Both the position numbers and the translations under genes were made by a program. A stretch of 64,000 nt of DNA, from contig NZ_CP068985.1 of the NCBI RefSeq assembly GCF_019397265.1, positions 5,002,501-5,066,500 of the forward strand, read 5' to 3'. Under the pieces are notes generated by a model, which saw only the letters and a list, made by a program, of their open reading frames with translations, did not search any database and was not told the origin of the DNA. Positions 40,526-49,418 of the stretch are shown one piece after another (the first letter of the stretch is position 1; the number at the start of each line of letters is the position of its first letter). The DNA comes from Nonomuraea coxensis DSM 45129. Its GTDB lineage: Bacteria; Actinomycetota; Actinomycetes; Streptosporangiales; Streptosporangiaceae.

Positions 40526-41983
40526 GTGCCGCATGTACGCGACTCGCGCTGGACAGCCCTCGGAGTGCTGTCCGCGACGGGACTGATGACCATCCTTGAC
40601 GGCAGCATCGTGACGGTCGCGATGCCGGCCATCCAGCAGGACCTGGGCTTCTCGCCCGCCGGTCTGAGCTGGATGGTCAACGCCTACCTGATCCCCTTCG
40701 GAGGGCTGCTGCTGCTGGCCGGGCGGCTCGGCGACCTGATCGGGCGGCGGGCGATGTTCCTGGCCGGGAACGCGATCTTCACCGCCGCCTCCCTGCTGGC
40801 GGGCCTGGCCACCGGCCCCGGCATGCTCATCGCCGCCCGCTTCCTGCAGGGCGTGGGCAGCGCGCTGGCGAGCGCCGTGGTGCTGGGCATCCTGGTGACG
40901 TTGTTCGCCGCGCCGGCCGAACGGGGCAAGGCGATCGCGATCTTCAGCTTCACCGGGGCGGCCGGCGCGTCCATCGGGCAGGTCCTGGGCGGGGTGCTCA
41001 CCGACGGCCTGAGCTGGCCTTGGATCTTCCTCGTCAACGTGCCGATCGGCGTGGCCACCATGGCGCTCGCGCTGCGCGCCCTGCCCGCCGACCGGGGGGC
41101 GGGGCTGCGGGCCGGCGCGGACGTCCTCGGCGCGGCGCTGGTCACCAGCGGCCTGATGCTGGGCATCTACGCGGTGGTCAAGGTGGAGGAGCACGGCTGG
41201 CTGTCGGCCCACACGCTCGGCCTCGGCGCGCTCTCGCTGGGCCTGCTCGGCGCGTTCACGGCGCGGCAGGCCACGGCCCGCACGCCGCTCATGCCGCTGC
41301 GGATCCTGCGCTCGCGCAACGTCGTCGGCGCCAACCTGACGCAGATGCTGGCCCTGTCCGGGATGTTCGCCTTCCAGGTCCTCGTCGCCCTCTACATGCA
41401 GCGGGTGCTCGGCTACGGGGCGCTGGAGACCGGGCTGGCGATGCTGCCGGCCGCGGTCGGCATCGGCTCGATCTCGCTGTTCGCCTCGGCCCGGCTGGCC
41501 GCCAGGTTCGGGGCCCGCGCCGTCCTGGTGACCGGGCTGGCGATGCTGGTGGCGGCCATGGCGCTGCTGTCCAGGACGCCGGTGGACGCCACGTACGCCG
41601 TCCACCTGCTGCCGCCCATGCTGCTGGTCTCGGGCGGCGGGCTGGTGCTGCCCGCGCTGGCCACGCTCGGCATGTCCGGGGCGCGCGAGAGCGACGCGGG
41701 GCTCGCCTCCGGGCTGTTCAACACCACGCAGCAGGTGGGCATGGCGGCCGGCGTCGCGGTGCTGTCCACGATGGCGGCCGGGCGCACCGGCGAACTGCTG
41801 GCCTCCGGGGCCTCGCAGGCGGCGGCGTTGACCGGCGGCTACCGGCTCGCGTTCGGCATCGCGGCCGGGCTGCTGGTGGCGGGCCTGGCGGTGGCGGTGA
41901 CCGTCCTGCGCCGCCCCGCCCCGGCGGAGGCGGCGGAGGGGAACGCTCCCGATGGCCGGCCGGCGGCGAGCGCGGCGCGGTAG
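40526..41983 (+). CDS. DHA2 (EmrB/QacA) family multidrug exporter
   Basis: A 485-residue, 14-helix MFS drug/proton antiporter. The family motif C region is in LDGSIVTVAMPAIQQDLG, and motif A in GRLGDLIGRRAMFLAGNAIF. Later GFTGAA-type glycine-rich helices (IFSFTGAAGASIGQVLGG) are typical of DHA2. GTG 40526 has GGGAGAG upstream. Likely controlled by the adjacent MarR. Confidence 0.93.
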   Translation: MPHVRDSRWTALGVLSATGLMTILDGSIVTVAMPAIQQDLGFSPAGLSWMVNAYLIPFGGLLLLAGRLGDLIGRRAMFLAGNAIFTAASLLAGLATGPGMLIAARFLQGVGSALASAVVLGILVTLFAAPAERGKAIAIFSFTGAAGASIGQVLGGVLTDGLSWPWIFLVNVPIGVATMALALRALPADRGAGLRAGADVLGAALVTSGLMLGIYAVVKVEEHGWLSAHTLGLGALSLGLLGAFTARQATARTPLMPLRILRSRNVVGANLTQMLALSGMFAFQVLVALYMQRVLGYGALETGLAMLPAAVGIGSISLFASARLAARFGARAVLVTGLAMLVAAMALLSRTPVDATYAVHLLPPMLLVSGGGLVLPALATLGMSGARESDAGLASGLFNTTQQVGMAAGVAVLSTMAAGRTGELLASGASQAAALTGGYRLAFGIAAGLLVAGLAVAVTVLRRPAPAEAAEGNAPDGRPAASAAR

Positions 41984-42089
41984 CCGGGCGCGGCCGGCCC
42001 GGCGCCGGCCAGGCGGGCCGTGCGGGGACGCGCCAACAAGGGACTTTGGTCCCTACCGGCGGCGGGGGCGGCTGCAGCAAGGTGACGGT

Positions 42090-42515
42090 GTGCCGTACCG
42101 ATCCACCCAGCCCAGACCTGTCAGCCGCCCACTGTCCCGGCCGGAGGGCCTGCGCCTGCTCGGCAACGTGACCTTCGGCAGGATCGTGTTCATCAGCCGG
42201 GCCCTGCCGGGCATCCGGCTGGTCAGCCACGTCATGGACGGCGAGGACGTGCTCGTCGGCCTCCCTGAGGACTGCGCGGTCGTCTCGCTGCTCTCCCAGG
42301 TCACGCCGGTCGTCTACGAGGCGGACGTGCTGGACACGGCGACCCGCCACGGGTGGAGCATCGTGCTGACCGGCCGCGCCGGGCTGGTGGAGAACGACGA
42401 GGAGATCGCCCGCGCCCTGCGCCTGCTGCGGCCGTGGCCGGGCGAGGAGATCGGCGTGGTCGTCCGGATCCATCCCGAGCTGGTCACCGGCACCCGCATC
42501 GAGGACGGCCCCTGA
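42090..42515 (+). CDS. Pyridoxamine 5'-phosphate oxidase-fold protein
   Basis: A 141-residue split-barrel protein of the flavin/F420-binding PPOX family. It aligns to the common form LLGNVTFGRIVFISRALPGI then RLVSHVMDGEDVLV, AVVSLLSQVTPVVYEADVLD and WSIVLTGRAGLV. Members reduce or oxidise flavin/F420 substrates; function here unknown. GTG 42090 is preceded by AAGGTG. A promoterless LOG fragment follows after ~37 bp. Confidence 0.75.
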   Translation: MPYRSTQPRPVSRPLSRPEGLRLLGNVTFGRIVFISRALPGIRLVSHVMDGEDVLVGLPEDCAVVSLLSQVTPVVYEADVLDTATRHGWSIVLTGRAGLVENDEEIARALRLLRPWPGEEIGVVVRIHPELVTGTRIEDGP

Positions 42516-42552
42516 CCCGCGCTCCCAGCCCCTGACGGGCCGGACGCCGGGC

Positions 42553-42792
42553 GTGGGCGGCACCGGGACGCTGGACGAGGCGACCGAGATCCTGGAGCTG
42601 AAGAAGCACGGCCACACCGACAAGCCGGTCGTGCTGCTGAACACGGCCGGCTTCTACGACGGGCTGAAGCTGCAGTTCCAGCGCATGGAGGACGAGGGCT
42701 TCCTGCCGCGCCCGCTCACCGAGCTGATGTTCTTCGCCGAGGAGCCGGTCGGCGCGATGGCCTACCTGGAGGAGACGTTCGGCGTCCGGTGA
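42553..42792 (+). pseudogene. C-terminal fragment of a LOG-type phosphoribohydrolase (TIGR00730)
   Basis: About 79 codons carry the second half of the lysine decarboxylase-like/LOG family: GGTGTLDEATEILELKKHGH and KPVVLLNTAGFYDGLKLQFQ. The first Pro of the PGGxGTxxE motif is replaced by the joining sequence, and the ~110-residue N-terminal half with the catalytic Arg/Lys region is absent. It is a truncated relic, unlikely to be active. Confidence 0.75.
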
Positions 42793-42808
42793 GCGGGCGG
42801 CGCCGGGT

Positions 42809-43702
42809 TCAGCCGAGGAAGGCGAGCTCCTCGGCGGACAGCCGGAGCGCTCCGGCGGCGACGTTCTCGGCGAGGTGGCCGGGGTCGCCGGTGCCCGGGA
42901 TGGCGAGGACGTGCGGGCCCTGCGCGAGCGTCCAGGCGAGCCGGACCTGCGCCGGCGTCGCCCCGTGGGTCCGGGCGACGGCGAGCACCCGCTCGTCCTC
43001 GGCCGCCCGCGCGCCCTCCTCCCGGCCCTCGCCCGCGATGGCGAAGAACGGCACGTACGCGACGCCCTGCTCGCCGCACGCGCGCAGCAGCTCCCGCTCG
43101 GCGGCCGGGGCGCCGATGCCGAAGGCGTTCTGGACGCAGGCGACGGGCGCGACGGCGCGGGCCTCGGCCAGGTGCGCCGCGGTGGCGTTGGAGAGCCCGA
43201 GGTGCCGGACGAGCCCGGCCTCGCGCAGCTCGGCGAGCGCGCCGAAGTGCTCGGCGAGCGGCGCGTCCCTCCGGCTCGGCGGGACGCGCAGGTTCACCAG
43301 GTCGAGGTGGTCGCGGCCGAGCTGGCGCAGGTTCTCCTCGACCTGGCCGCGGAGCTGCTCGGGCCGGGCCCACCACCACTCGCCGGACGGGTCGCGGCCC
43401 GGCCAGACCTTTGTGGCGATCACCAGGCCGTCCGGGTAGGGGGCGAGCGCCCGGTTGATCAGCTCGTTGGCCGAGAGGAGGGGCGAGAAGTAGAAGGCGG
43501 CGGTGTCGAGGTGGTCGACGCCGAGCTCGACCGCGCGGCGCAGCACGGCGATCGAGCGTTCGCGGCGGGCCGCCGCCGTCGTGCTCGCGTCGGGGCCGAA
43601 GGCGGCGCGGCCGGTCAGGCGCATCGCGCCGAACCCGATCCGGTTGACGGGCAGCTCGCCGCCGAGCCGCCATCTTCCGGCGGTGTTCAGTGGAGTGGAC
43701 AT
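42809..43702 (-). CDS. Aldo/keto reductase (second paralogue)
   Basis: A 297-residue aldo/keto reductase related to the gene at 1584-2447. Asp and Tyr are in LDTAAFYFSP and Lys in IATKVWPG. The His usually found after beta-4 is not obvious: the segment reads DLVNLRVPP rather than LQLHR, a change shared by several actinobacterial relatives as far as I recall. The cofactor end is IPGTGDPGHLAENVA. ATG 43702 follows GGGGAGG. Confidence 0.9.
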   Translation of the reverse strand: MSTPLNTAGRWRLGGELPVNRIGFGAMRLTGRAAFGPDASTTAAARRERSIAVLRRAVELGVDHLDTAAFYFSPLLSANELINRALAPYPDGLVIATKVWPGRDPSGEWWWARPEQLRGQVEENLRQLGRDHLDLVNLRVPPSRRDAPLAEHFGALAELREAGLVRHLGLSNATAAHLAEARAVAPVACVQNAFGIGAPAAERELLRACGEQGVAYVPFFAIAGEGREEGARAAEDERVLAVARTHGATPAQVRLAWTLAQGPHVLAIPGTGDPGHLAENVAAGALRLSAEELAFLG

Positions 43703-43893
43703 GAAAAAAGCCTCCCCGGGCTGCGGATTTGGCTCCGGCCGGAAAGGCTTGACGTCTTCGGAGATCATAGCAGGTTCCGCGCGGGCGAGTGGGCCTGGCC
43801 GGGCGGGGCAGGCGCAGGGGTCCTTTCCGCATCGAAGGACCCCCCAATGGACAGCCCGCGTACCGCAGCGGTCCGCTGACCCCTCGCCCGTCC

Positions 43894-43919
43894 TGGAACG
43901 GGATGGAACACGCTGGAAC
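43894..43919 (+). promoter_or_regulatory. Three TGGAAC direct repeats at 10-bp period
   Basis: TGGAAC occurs at 43894, 43904 and 43914, on one face of the helix, about 50-75 bp upstream of the crystallin-like gene. The first two form the same 16-mer seen at 26021-26036 before the methyltransferase. A direct-repeat operator or activator box is likely; the regulator is unknown. Confidence 0.5.
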
Positions 43920-43967
43920 GCCCCCGTTGAGTAGCGAGAGGAACCACTACGCGACGGGGGCACCACC

Positions 43968-44354
43968 ATGCACAGGAACATCCGCATCGCCGCGGCGATC
44001 TCGGCGGCGGCGCTGGTCGCCGTCTCGGCGGCGAGCGTCCCGGCTCAGGCGGCCGGGCCGCTCGTGCTGTTCCAGGACAGCGGCTTCGGCGGCACGTCCT
44101 GGTCGTTCACGGCGACCAACGGCAACATCTCGGGCGCCGGGGGCGACCGGGTGAGCGCCATCGTCAACCAGGACGTCAACGCGTGGGTCGTGTACCAACA
44201 CGACACCTACCGCGGCAGGGCGTACTGCATCCTGCCCGGCCAGAGTCTCTACGACCTGCACGAGCAGCAGTGGCAGTTCGGCGACACCATCTCGTCCGTG
44301 CGCCGCCGCCCGGACGGGACCTGCCACGACAACCCGATGTTCATGTCCCCCTGA
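43968..44354 (+). CDS. Secreted beta/gamma-crystallin-like (peptidase inhibitor I36-type) protein
   Basis: A 128-residue secreted protein. The signal peptide (IRIAAAISAAALVAVSAASV, cleavage near AQA-A) precedes a ~95-residue Greek-key domain with VLFQDSGFGGTSWSFTATNG, NAWVVYQHDTYRGRAYCILP and FGDTISSVRRRPDGTC, the pattern shared by beta/gamma-crystallins and the Streptomyces I36 protease inhibitor family. Two Cys could pair. ATG 43968 follows GGGGGCACC. Confidence 0.8.
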   Translation: MHRNIRIAAAISAAALVAVSAASVPAQAAGPLVLFQDSGFGGTSWSFTATNGNISGAGGDRVSAIVNQDVNAWVVYQHDTYRGRAYCILPGQSLYDLHEQQWQFGDTISSVRRRPDGTCHDNPMFMSP

Positions 44355-44360
44355 CGGGGG

Positions 44361-45116
44361 TCAGGCGGCCAGCCGTTCGACGGCGAAGGCCGTGAGGAAC
44401 CCCACGGTGGTGATGAGGCCGGTCAGGAGATGAGCGTCCTCGAACGCCTCGGGGATCATCGTGTCGGCGACCATCGCGAGGATGGCCCCGGCCGCCACGC
44501 CCATGATGACGGCGACGGCGGCCGGGGAGGCCGACTCCAGCGCGAGGTTGCCGAGCAGCGCGGCCAGGCCGCCGGCGAGGGCGATACCGCCCCAGATGCC
44601 GAAGACGTAGCCGGGGCCGCGGCCGGCCCGCTTCATGCCGGCGGCGCTGGACAGGCCCTCCGGGATGTTCGAGATGAAGACGGCGGCGACCACGGCGAGA
44701 CCGACGTCACCGCCGCCGAGCAGCGACAGCCCGAGCACCACGGACTCGGGCACCCCGTCGAGCAGGGCGCCGACGGCGATCGCCGCGCCGCTGCCCTGGA
44801 CGTCGGCCTCGCTCGGCTGCTGCCCGCCGGAGCGTTTGCGGTGGCGGGCGCCGTGCCGGGCGAGCAGCGCGTTGGCGGCGACGTACGCGCACGCGCCGCC
44901 GAGGAAGCCGGCCGCGGTCGGCAGGAGCCCGCCGGTGCGCTCGGCCTCGTCCAGCAGCTCGAACGACAGCGCGGCGATGAGCACGCCGGCGCCGAAGGCC
45001 ATGATCGTGGCGATCGCGCGCGGCGGGATGCGGCGGAACCAGGCGATCGCGGCCCCGATGAGCAGCGCGCCTCCGGCGAGGGCACCCCAGAGTCCCGCCT
45101 CCAGCCAACCGGGCAT
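44361..45116 (-). CDS. ZIP-family metal transporter
   Basis: A 251-residue transporter of the ZIP/ZupT type with eight helices. Helices IV and V have the metal-site motifs DGVPESVVLGLSLL and ISNIPEGLSSAAGMK. A His-containing cytosolic loop (HGARHRKRSGG) separates helices III and IV. It imports or moves Zn2+ or another divalent metal. ATG 45116 follows GGAGGTG; the adjacent GTG 45119 is an alternative. It converges on the crystallin-like gene with 6 bp between stops. Confidence 0.88.
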   Translation of the reverse strand: MPGWLEAGLWGALAGGALLIGAAIAWFRRIPPRAIATIMAFGAGVLIAALSFELLDEAERTGGLLPTAAGFLGGACAYVAANALLARHGARHRKRSGGQQPSEADVQGSGAAIAVGALLDGVPESVVLGLSLLGGGDVGLAVVAAVFISNIPEGLSSAAGMKRAGRGPGYVFGIWGGIALAGGLAALLGNLALESASPAAVAVIMGVAAGAILAMVADTMIPEAFEDAHLLTGLITTVGFLTAFAVERLAA

Positions 45117-45303
45117 CACCGCACCTCCGAAACGCGCACCCCACGATCCTCGCATCCGCCCCGCCGCGCCGGGCGCGTCCCCGCGGACGGGACCGTGCGG
45201 ATCGCACTGAAGCGCCGGGATCATCAGGCGTTCCGCCTATTCCCGTGACGGTCGAGGGAATTTAGCGTCTTCTCCCGTACCAGGCAGACGGAAAGGGGAG
45301 GAG

Positions 45304-46650
45304 ATGACCGACATGACGGGTACGGCGACGCGAGACGGCGCGCCGTCCGACGACGGGCTGGCGCGCGACGACTACGCCCTGGGACGGGTCCCGCAACAGG
45401 CCCGCTACGGCTGGCTCACCGTGGCGGTCCAGCGGTTCGGCATGTTGTCGGCGCTGTCGCAGTTCCTGCTCGGCGCCACCCTGGGCATGGGCATGCGCTT
45501 CTGGGACGCCGTGCTCGCCATCACCCTCGGCGCGGTCATCCTGGAGGTGGTGGCCATCGCCATCGGCGTCGCCGGCATGCGCGAGGGCCTGTCCACCACC
45601 GTCCTCGCCCGCTGGGCGGGATTCGGCCGCTACGGCTCCGGGCTCATCGGCGTGGTGATCGCGGTGTGCCTGCTCGGTTGGTTCGGCGTGCAGTCCGCCG
45701 TCCTCGCGCAGGGGCTCGCCTCGCTCCTCGGCGGCCCCCCGTTATGGGCGTGGGCGATCCTCGCCGGGCTCGCCATCACCGCGATCGTGGTGCACGGCTT
45801 CGCCGGCATGGCCTGGACCGCGTGGATCACCGTTCCCGCCTTCCTCGCCCTGGCCGGCTGGGCCATCGCGGTCGAGCTGGGCAGGCAGGACCTGGGCGCC
45901 CTGGTGGCCTCCGCGCCGCCCGGCCCGGCCCTGAGCCTCGCTCAGGCGACGACCATCGTGGCGGGCGGGTTCATCGTCGGCGCGGTCATCTCGCCGGACA
46001 TGACCCGGTGGAACCGCAGCGCCGCCGACGTCGTCAAGCAGACCGTCCTCGGCATCACGCTCGGCGAGTACGTGATCGCCCTGGTCGGCGTGCTGCTGGC
46101 GCACGCGCTGCGCACCGGCGACGTGATCGCCATCGTGACCACCACCTCCGGCGTCGCCGGCACGATCGTGCTCGTCACCGCCACGCTGAAGATCAACGAC
46201 TGGAACCTGTACGCCGCCAGCCTCGGCACGACCAACGCCTTGCACACCGCGTTCGGGATGCGGACCAATCGCGCCCTCGTCACGGTCGCGCTCGGCGTCG
46301 TCGGCACCGGCCTGGCCGCCGCCGGCATCCTCGACCACCTCATCGGCTTCTTCACGCTGCTGGGCGTCGCCATCCCCCCGATCGCCGGGATCATGGTCGC
46401 CGAGTACTACGTGGTGCGCCGCTGGCGCGCCGAGCTCGACGCCTCCCGCGCCGCCGGTGAGCTGCCCGCGTCCGCGCCCGGCTGGGTCCCTGCCGCCCTG
46501 GTGATCTGGCTCGCGTCCTCCCTGGTGGGCCACTTCCTGGCGTGGGGCATCCCCGCGCTCAACGCGCTCCTCGTCGCGTTCGTCCTGTACGCCGTCGCGG
46601 GCAGGCTGCGGCTCACCGGCCCGGCCGCCCGCACCGCCACCCCTGCCTGA
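45304..46650 (+). CDS. NCS1 family nucleobase/hydantoin permease (CodB-like)
   Basis: A 448-residue, 12-helix permease of the nucleobase-cation-symport-1 family. Diagnostic stretches are QRFGMLSALSQFLLGATLG, GFIVGAVISPDMTRWNRSA and GVAIPPIAGIMVAEYYVVRR. Substrates in the family are cytosine, purines, allantoin and hydantoins. Codon 147 (45742-45744) is TTA, so it may depend on bldA. It starts the run permease-HyuA-DUF917-DUF917-PucR; 19 bp to HyuA. ATG 45304 follows GGGGAGGAG. Confidence 0.93.
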   Translation: MTDMTGTATRDGAPSDDGLARDDYALGRVPQQARYGWLTVAVQRFGMLSALSQFLLGATLGMGMRFWDAVLAITLGAVILEVVAIAIGVAGMREGLSTTVLARWAGFGRYGSGLIGVVIAVCLLGWFGVQSAVLAQGLASLLGGPPLWAWAILAGLAITAIVVHGFAGMAWTAWITVPAFLALAGWAIAVELGRQDLGALVASAPPGPALSLAQATTIVAGGFIVGAVISPDMTRWNRSAADVVKQTVLGITLGEYVIALVGVLLAHALRTGDVIAIVTTTSGVAGTIVLVTATLKINDWNLYAASLGTTNALHTAFGMRTNRALVTVALGVVGTGLAAAGILDHLIGFFTLLGVAIPPIAGIMVAEYYVVRRWRAELDASRAAGELPASAPGWVPAALVIWLASSLVGHFLAWGIPALNALLVAFVLYAVAGRLRLTGPAARTATPA

Positions 46651-46669
46651 CCGGAGACGGGAGGATCTC

Positions 46670-48322
46670 GTGCGTGTTGGGATCGACGTGGGGGGCACCC
46701 ACACCGATGCCGTTCTCATGGCCGGCTCCACGGTGCTGGCCGAGGTCAAGGCCCCGACCACGGCCGACGTGACCGGGGGCATCGTCGCCGCGCTGCGTCG
46801 GCTGCTCGCCGGCGCCGTCGACCGGCCCGCCGTCGACCGGCCCGCTGTCGACCGGCCCGCTGTCGACCGGCCCGCTGTCGACCGGCGCAGCATCGACGCC
46901 GTCATGATCGGCACGACGCACTTCACCAACGCCCTGGTGACCGGCCGCCGGCTGGCGCCCACCGGGGTGGTGCGGCTGGCTCTGCCGGCGACGGCCGCCC
47001 TGCCGCCGCTGGTGGACTGGCCGGACCGGCTCATCGACGCGATCCGCCCGAGCGCCTTCCTGTGCCACGGCGGCCACGAGTTCGACGGCCGCCCGATCTC
47101 CCCGCTGAGACCGGACGAGCTCAAGCGCGTGGCCGCCGCCCTGGCCGGGAAGGAGATCGGCACCGTCGCCATCAGCTCGGTGTTCTCCCCCGTCAACGCC
47201 GAGCTGGAGGAGGCGGCGGCGGACATCCTGCTCGCCGAGCTGCCGCATCTGCACATCAGCCTCTCCCACCAGATCGGCCGGATCGGGCTGCTGGAGCGCG
47301 AGAACGCCACCATCGTCAACGCCTGCCTGCGGGAGCTGGCCGACGAGATCGTGGACGCCTTCGCCCAGGCGCTGGCGACGGTCGGGGTCAACGCGCCCCT
47401 CTTCCTGTCGCAGAACGACGGCACGCTCATGGACTCCGAGCACACCCGCCGCTATCCCGTACGGACGTTCGCCTCGGGGCCCACCAACAGCATGCGCGGC
47501 GCGGCGTTCCTGTCGGAGCTGAGCGACTGCGCCGTGGTGGACATCGGCGGCACCACCACCGACGTCGGCGTGCTCACCGGCGGCTATCCCCGGCAGGCGA
47601 GCGGCGAGGTGGACATCGGCGGCGTGCGGACGAACTTCCGCATGCCCGACGTGCTGTCCATCGGGCTCGGCGGCGGCAGCCGGGTCACCCGCGGGCCCGC
47701 GCCGCGGGTCGGCCCGGACAGCGTCGGCTTCCAGCTCACCGAGCAGTCGCTGGTGTTCGGCGGGGACGTGCTGACCGCGACCGACCTGGCCGTCGCCGCC
47801 GGATTGGCCGACATCGGCGACCCGTCGCTGGTGCGGGGCCTCGACCGTGACCTGGTCCGGCGCGGCGTCGCCTGGATGGCGACCGCGGTCGCCGACCTGG
47901 TCGAGCGCATGCGGATCAGCGCCGCGCCGCTGCCGGTGGTCATCGTGGGCGGCGGCAGCGTGCTGATGCCGTCCGACCTGCCCGGTGTCCCTTCGACGCA
48001 CCGGCCCGAGCACCACGCCGTGGCCAACGCCATCGGCGCGGCGATCGGGCAGGTCGGCGGCGACGTCGACCGGCTGTTCGCGATCACGGCCGCCGTGACC
48101 CGCGAGGAGGTGCTGGAGCAGGCCCGGGCGGAGGCGATCGAGCGGGCCGTCTCGGCCGGGGCCGCGCCCGGCAGCGTGCGGATCGTGGACGTCAACGAGG
48201 TGCACGTGCCCTATCTGCCGGGCAACGCCGTCCGGGTGCGGGTCAAGGCGGTGGGCGACCTCGTCCTGCCGTCCGCGGCGTCCGTCGACGACGAACAGGA
48301 GCAGCAGTGGGCTACGAGCTGA
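46670..48322 (+). CDS. Hydantoinase/oxoprolinase-family (HyuA-type) protein
   Basis: A 550-residue ASKHA-fold ATP-dependent enzyme. Phosphate motifs are IDVGGTHTDAVL (start) and VVDIGGTTTDVGVL (~290). FASGPTNSMRGAAFL and VLSIGLGGGSRVT also fit the HyuA family, which opens cyclic imides such as hydantoins or 5-oxoproline. It is shorter than ~690-residue classical HyuA and has no HyuB partner; instead DUF917 genes follow. A 5-copy AVDRP repeat is inserted at ~residue 49-73. GTG 46670 follows GGGAGG. It overlaps the DUF917 gene by 16 bp. Confidence 0.9.
   Translation: MRVGIDVGGTHTDAVLMAGSTVLAEVKAPTTADVTGGIVAALRRLLAGAVDRPAVDRPAVDRPAVDRPAVDRRSIDAVMIGTTHFTNALVTGRRLAPTGVVRLALPATAALPPLVDWPDRLIDAIRPSAFLCHGGHEFDGRPISPLRPDELKRVAAALAGKEIGTVAISSVFSPVNAELEEAAADILLAELPHLHISLSHQIGRIGLLERENATIVNACLRELADEIVDAFAQALATVGVNAPLFLSQNDGTLMDSEHTRRYPVRTFASGPTNSMRGAAFLSELSDCAVVDIGGTTTDVGVLTGGYPRQASGEVDIGGVRTNFRMPDVLSIGLGGGSRVTRGPAPRVGPDSVGFQLTEQSLVFGGDVLTATDLAVAAGLADIGDPSLVRGLDRDLVRRGVAWMATAVADLVERMRISAAPLPVVIVGGGSVLMPSDLPGVPSTHRPEHHAVANAIGAAIGQVGGDVDRLFAITAAVTREEVLEQARAEAIERAVSAGAAPGSVRIVDVNEVHVPYLPGNAVRVRVKAVGDLVLPSAASVDDEQEQQWATS
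46814..46888 (+). repeat. 15-bp in-frame tandem repeat in the HyuA-type gene, 5 copies
   Basis: Five units of GCYGTCGACCGGCCC encode AVDRP four times and AVDRR once. The units are almost identical in DNA, implying recent slippage; multiples of 15 keep the frame. Confidence 0.95.
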
Positions 48323-49413
48323 CCAGGCAGGGACTGCGCGACCTCGCCGAGGGCGCGGCCGTGCTGGGCACGGGCGGCGGCGGCGATCCGTACATCGGCC
48401 GGTTGCTGGTGGAGCGGCAGATCGAGGCCGGCCGCGCGGTGCGCGTCATCGGCGTGGACGAGCTGCCCGACGACGCGCTGGTGCTGCCGAGCGCGATGAT
48501 GGGCGCCCCCACGGTGTTCGTGGAGAAGGCCCCGTCGGGGACGGGCAACGTGGCGGCGCTGCGGGCGCTGGAACGCCATCTGGGCCGTACGGCGGCGGCC
48601 ACGATGCCGATCGAGTGCGGCGGGATCAACAGCATGATGCCGCTGCTGCTGGGCGCCCAGACCGGGCTGCCCGTGGTGGACGCGGACGGCATGGGCCGGG
48701 CCTTCCCCGAGCTGCAGATGGAGACGTTCGCGGTGTACGGGGTGCCGGGCTCGCCGATGTCGATCGCCTCCGACCACGGCGACCACGGCATCATCGAGGC
48801 CGTGGACAACCGGCGCATGGAGCGGCTGGCGCGGGCCATGACGGTGGAGATGGGCGGCGCCGCCTACATCTGCGACTACCCGATGGACGCGGCGACGGTG
48901 CGCAGGACGGCGATCCCGGGCACCCTCGCGCTGGCGATGCGGCTCGGCGCCGCGCTGCGCGCGGCCCGCGCCGAGCACGCCGACCCGTTCGAGCGGCTGA
49001 CGGAGGCGCTCGCCGGCACCATCTACAGCCACGGCATCGTGCTGTTCGCCGGGAAGGTGATCGACGTCGACCGGCGCACGGTCGGCGGGTTCGCCCGCGG
49101 CACGGTGACCCTGGCGGCGAACGACGACCCGGCCGACGAGATGACGATCACGTTCCAGAACGAGCATCTGGTCGCCCGCAGGGGCGGGCGGGTCGCCGCG
49201 ATCGTGCCCGACCTGATCTGCACCCTCGGCAGCGAGACCGGGCGGCCCGTCACCACGGAGGCGCTCGCCTACGGTCAGCGGCTGACGGTGTACGCGATCT
49301 CGACCCCGGGCATCATGCGCACGCCGGAGGCGCTGGCGTGCTTCGGGCCGGAGGCGTTCGGGCTGGGCGAGCCGTACGTGCCGGTCGAGCGGCTGACCTC
49401 CGGGCCGGGCTGA
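48307..49413 (+). CDS. DUF917 protein (first copy)
   Basis: A 368-residue DUF917 protein. The N-terminus has GTGGGGDPYIGRLL and MMGAPTVFVEKAPSG; the centre has IECGGINSMMPLLLGAQTGL and PVVDADGMGRAFPELQM; the end has TPGIMRTPEALACFGPEAFG. DUF917 genes frequently sit beside hyuA and hydantoin/nucleobase permeases, and they are thought to work with HyuA-type ATPases in ring opening; biochemical proof is thin. It starts inside the end of HyuA. Confidence 0.9.
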   Translation: MGYELTRQGLRDLAEGAAVLGTGGGGDPYIGRLLVERQIEAGRAVRVIGVDELPDDALVLPSAMMGAPTVFVEKAPSGTGNVAALRALERHLGRTAAATMPIECGGINSMMPLLLGAQTGLPVVDADGMGRAFPELQMETFAVYGVPGSPMSIASDHGDHGIIEAVDNRRMERLARAMTVEMGGAAYICDYPMDAATVRRTAIPGTLALAMRLGAALRAARAEHADPFERLTEALAGTIYSHGIVLFAGKVIDVDRRTVGGFARGTVTLAANDDPADEMTITFQNEHLVARRGGRVAAIVPDLICTLGSETGRPVTTEALAYGQRLTVYAISTPGIMRTPEALACFGPEAFGLGEPYVPVERLTSGPG

Positions 49414-49418
49414 CCGTC

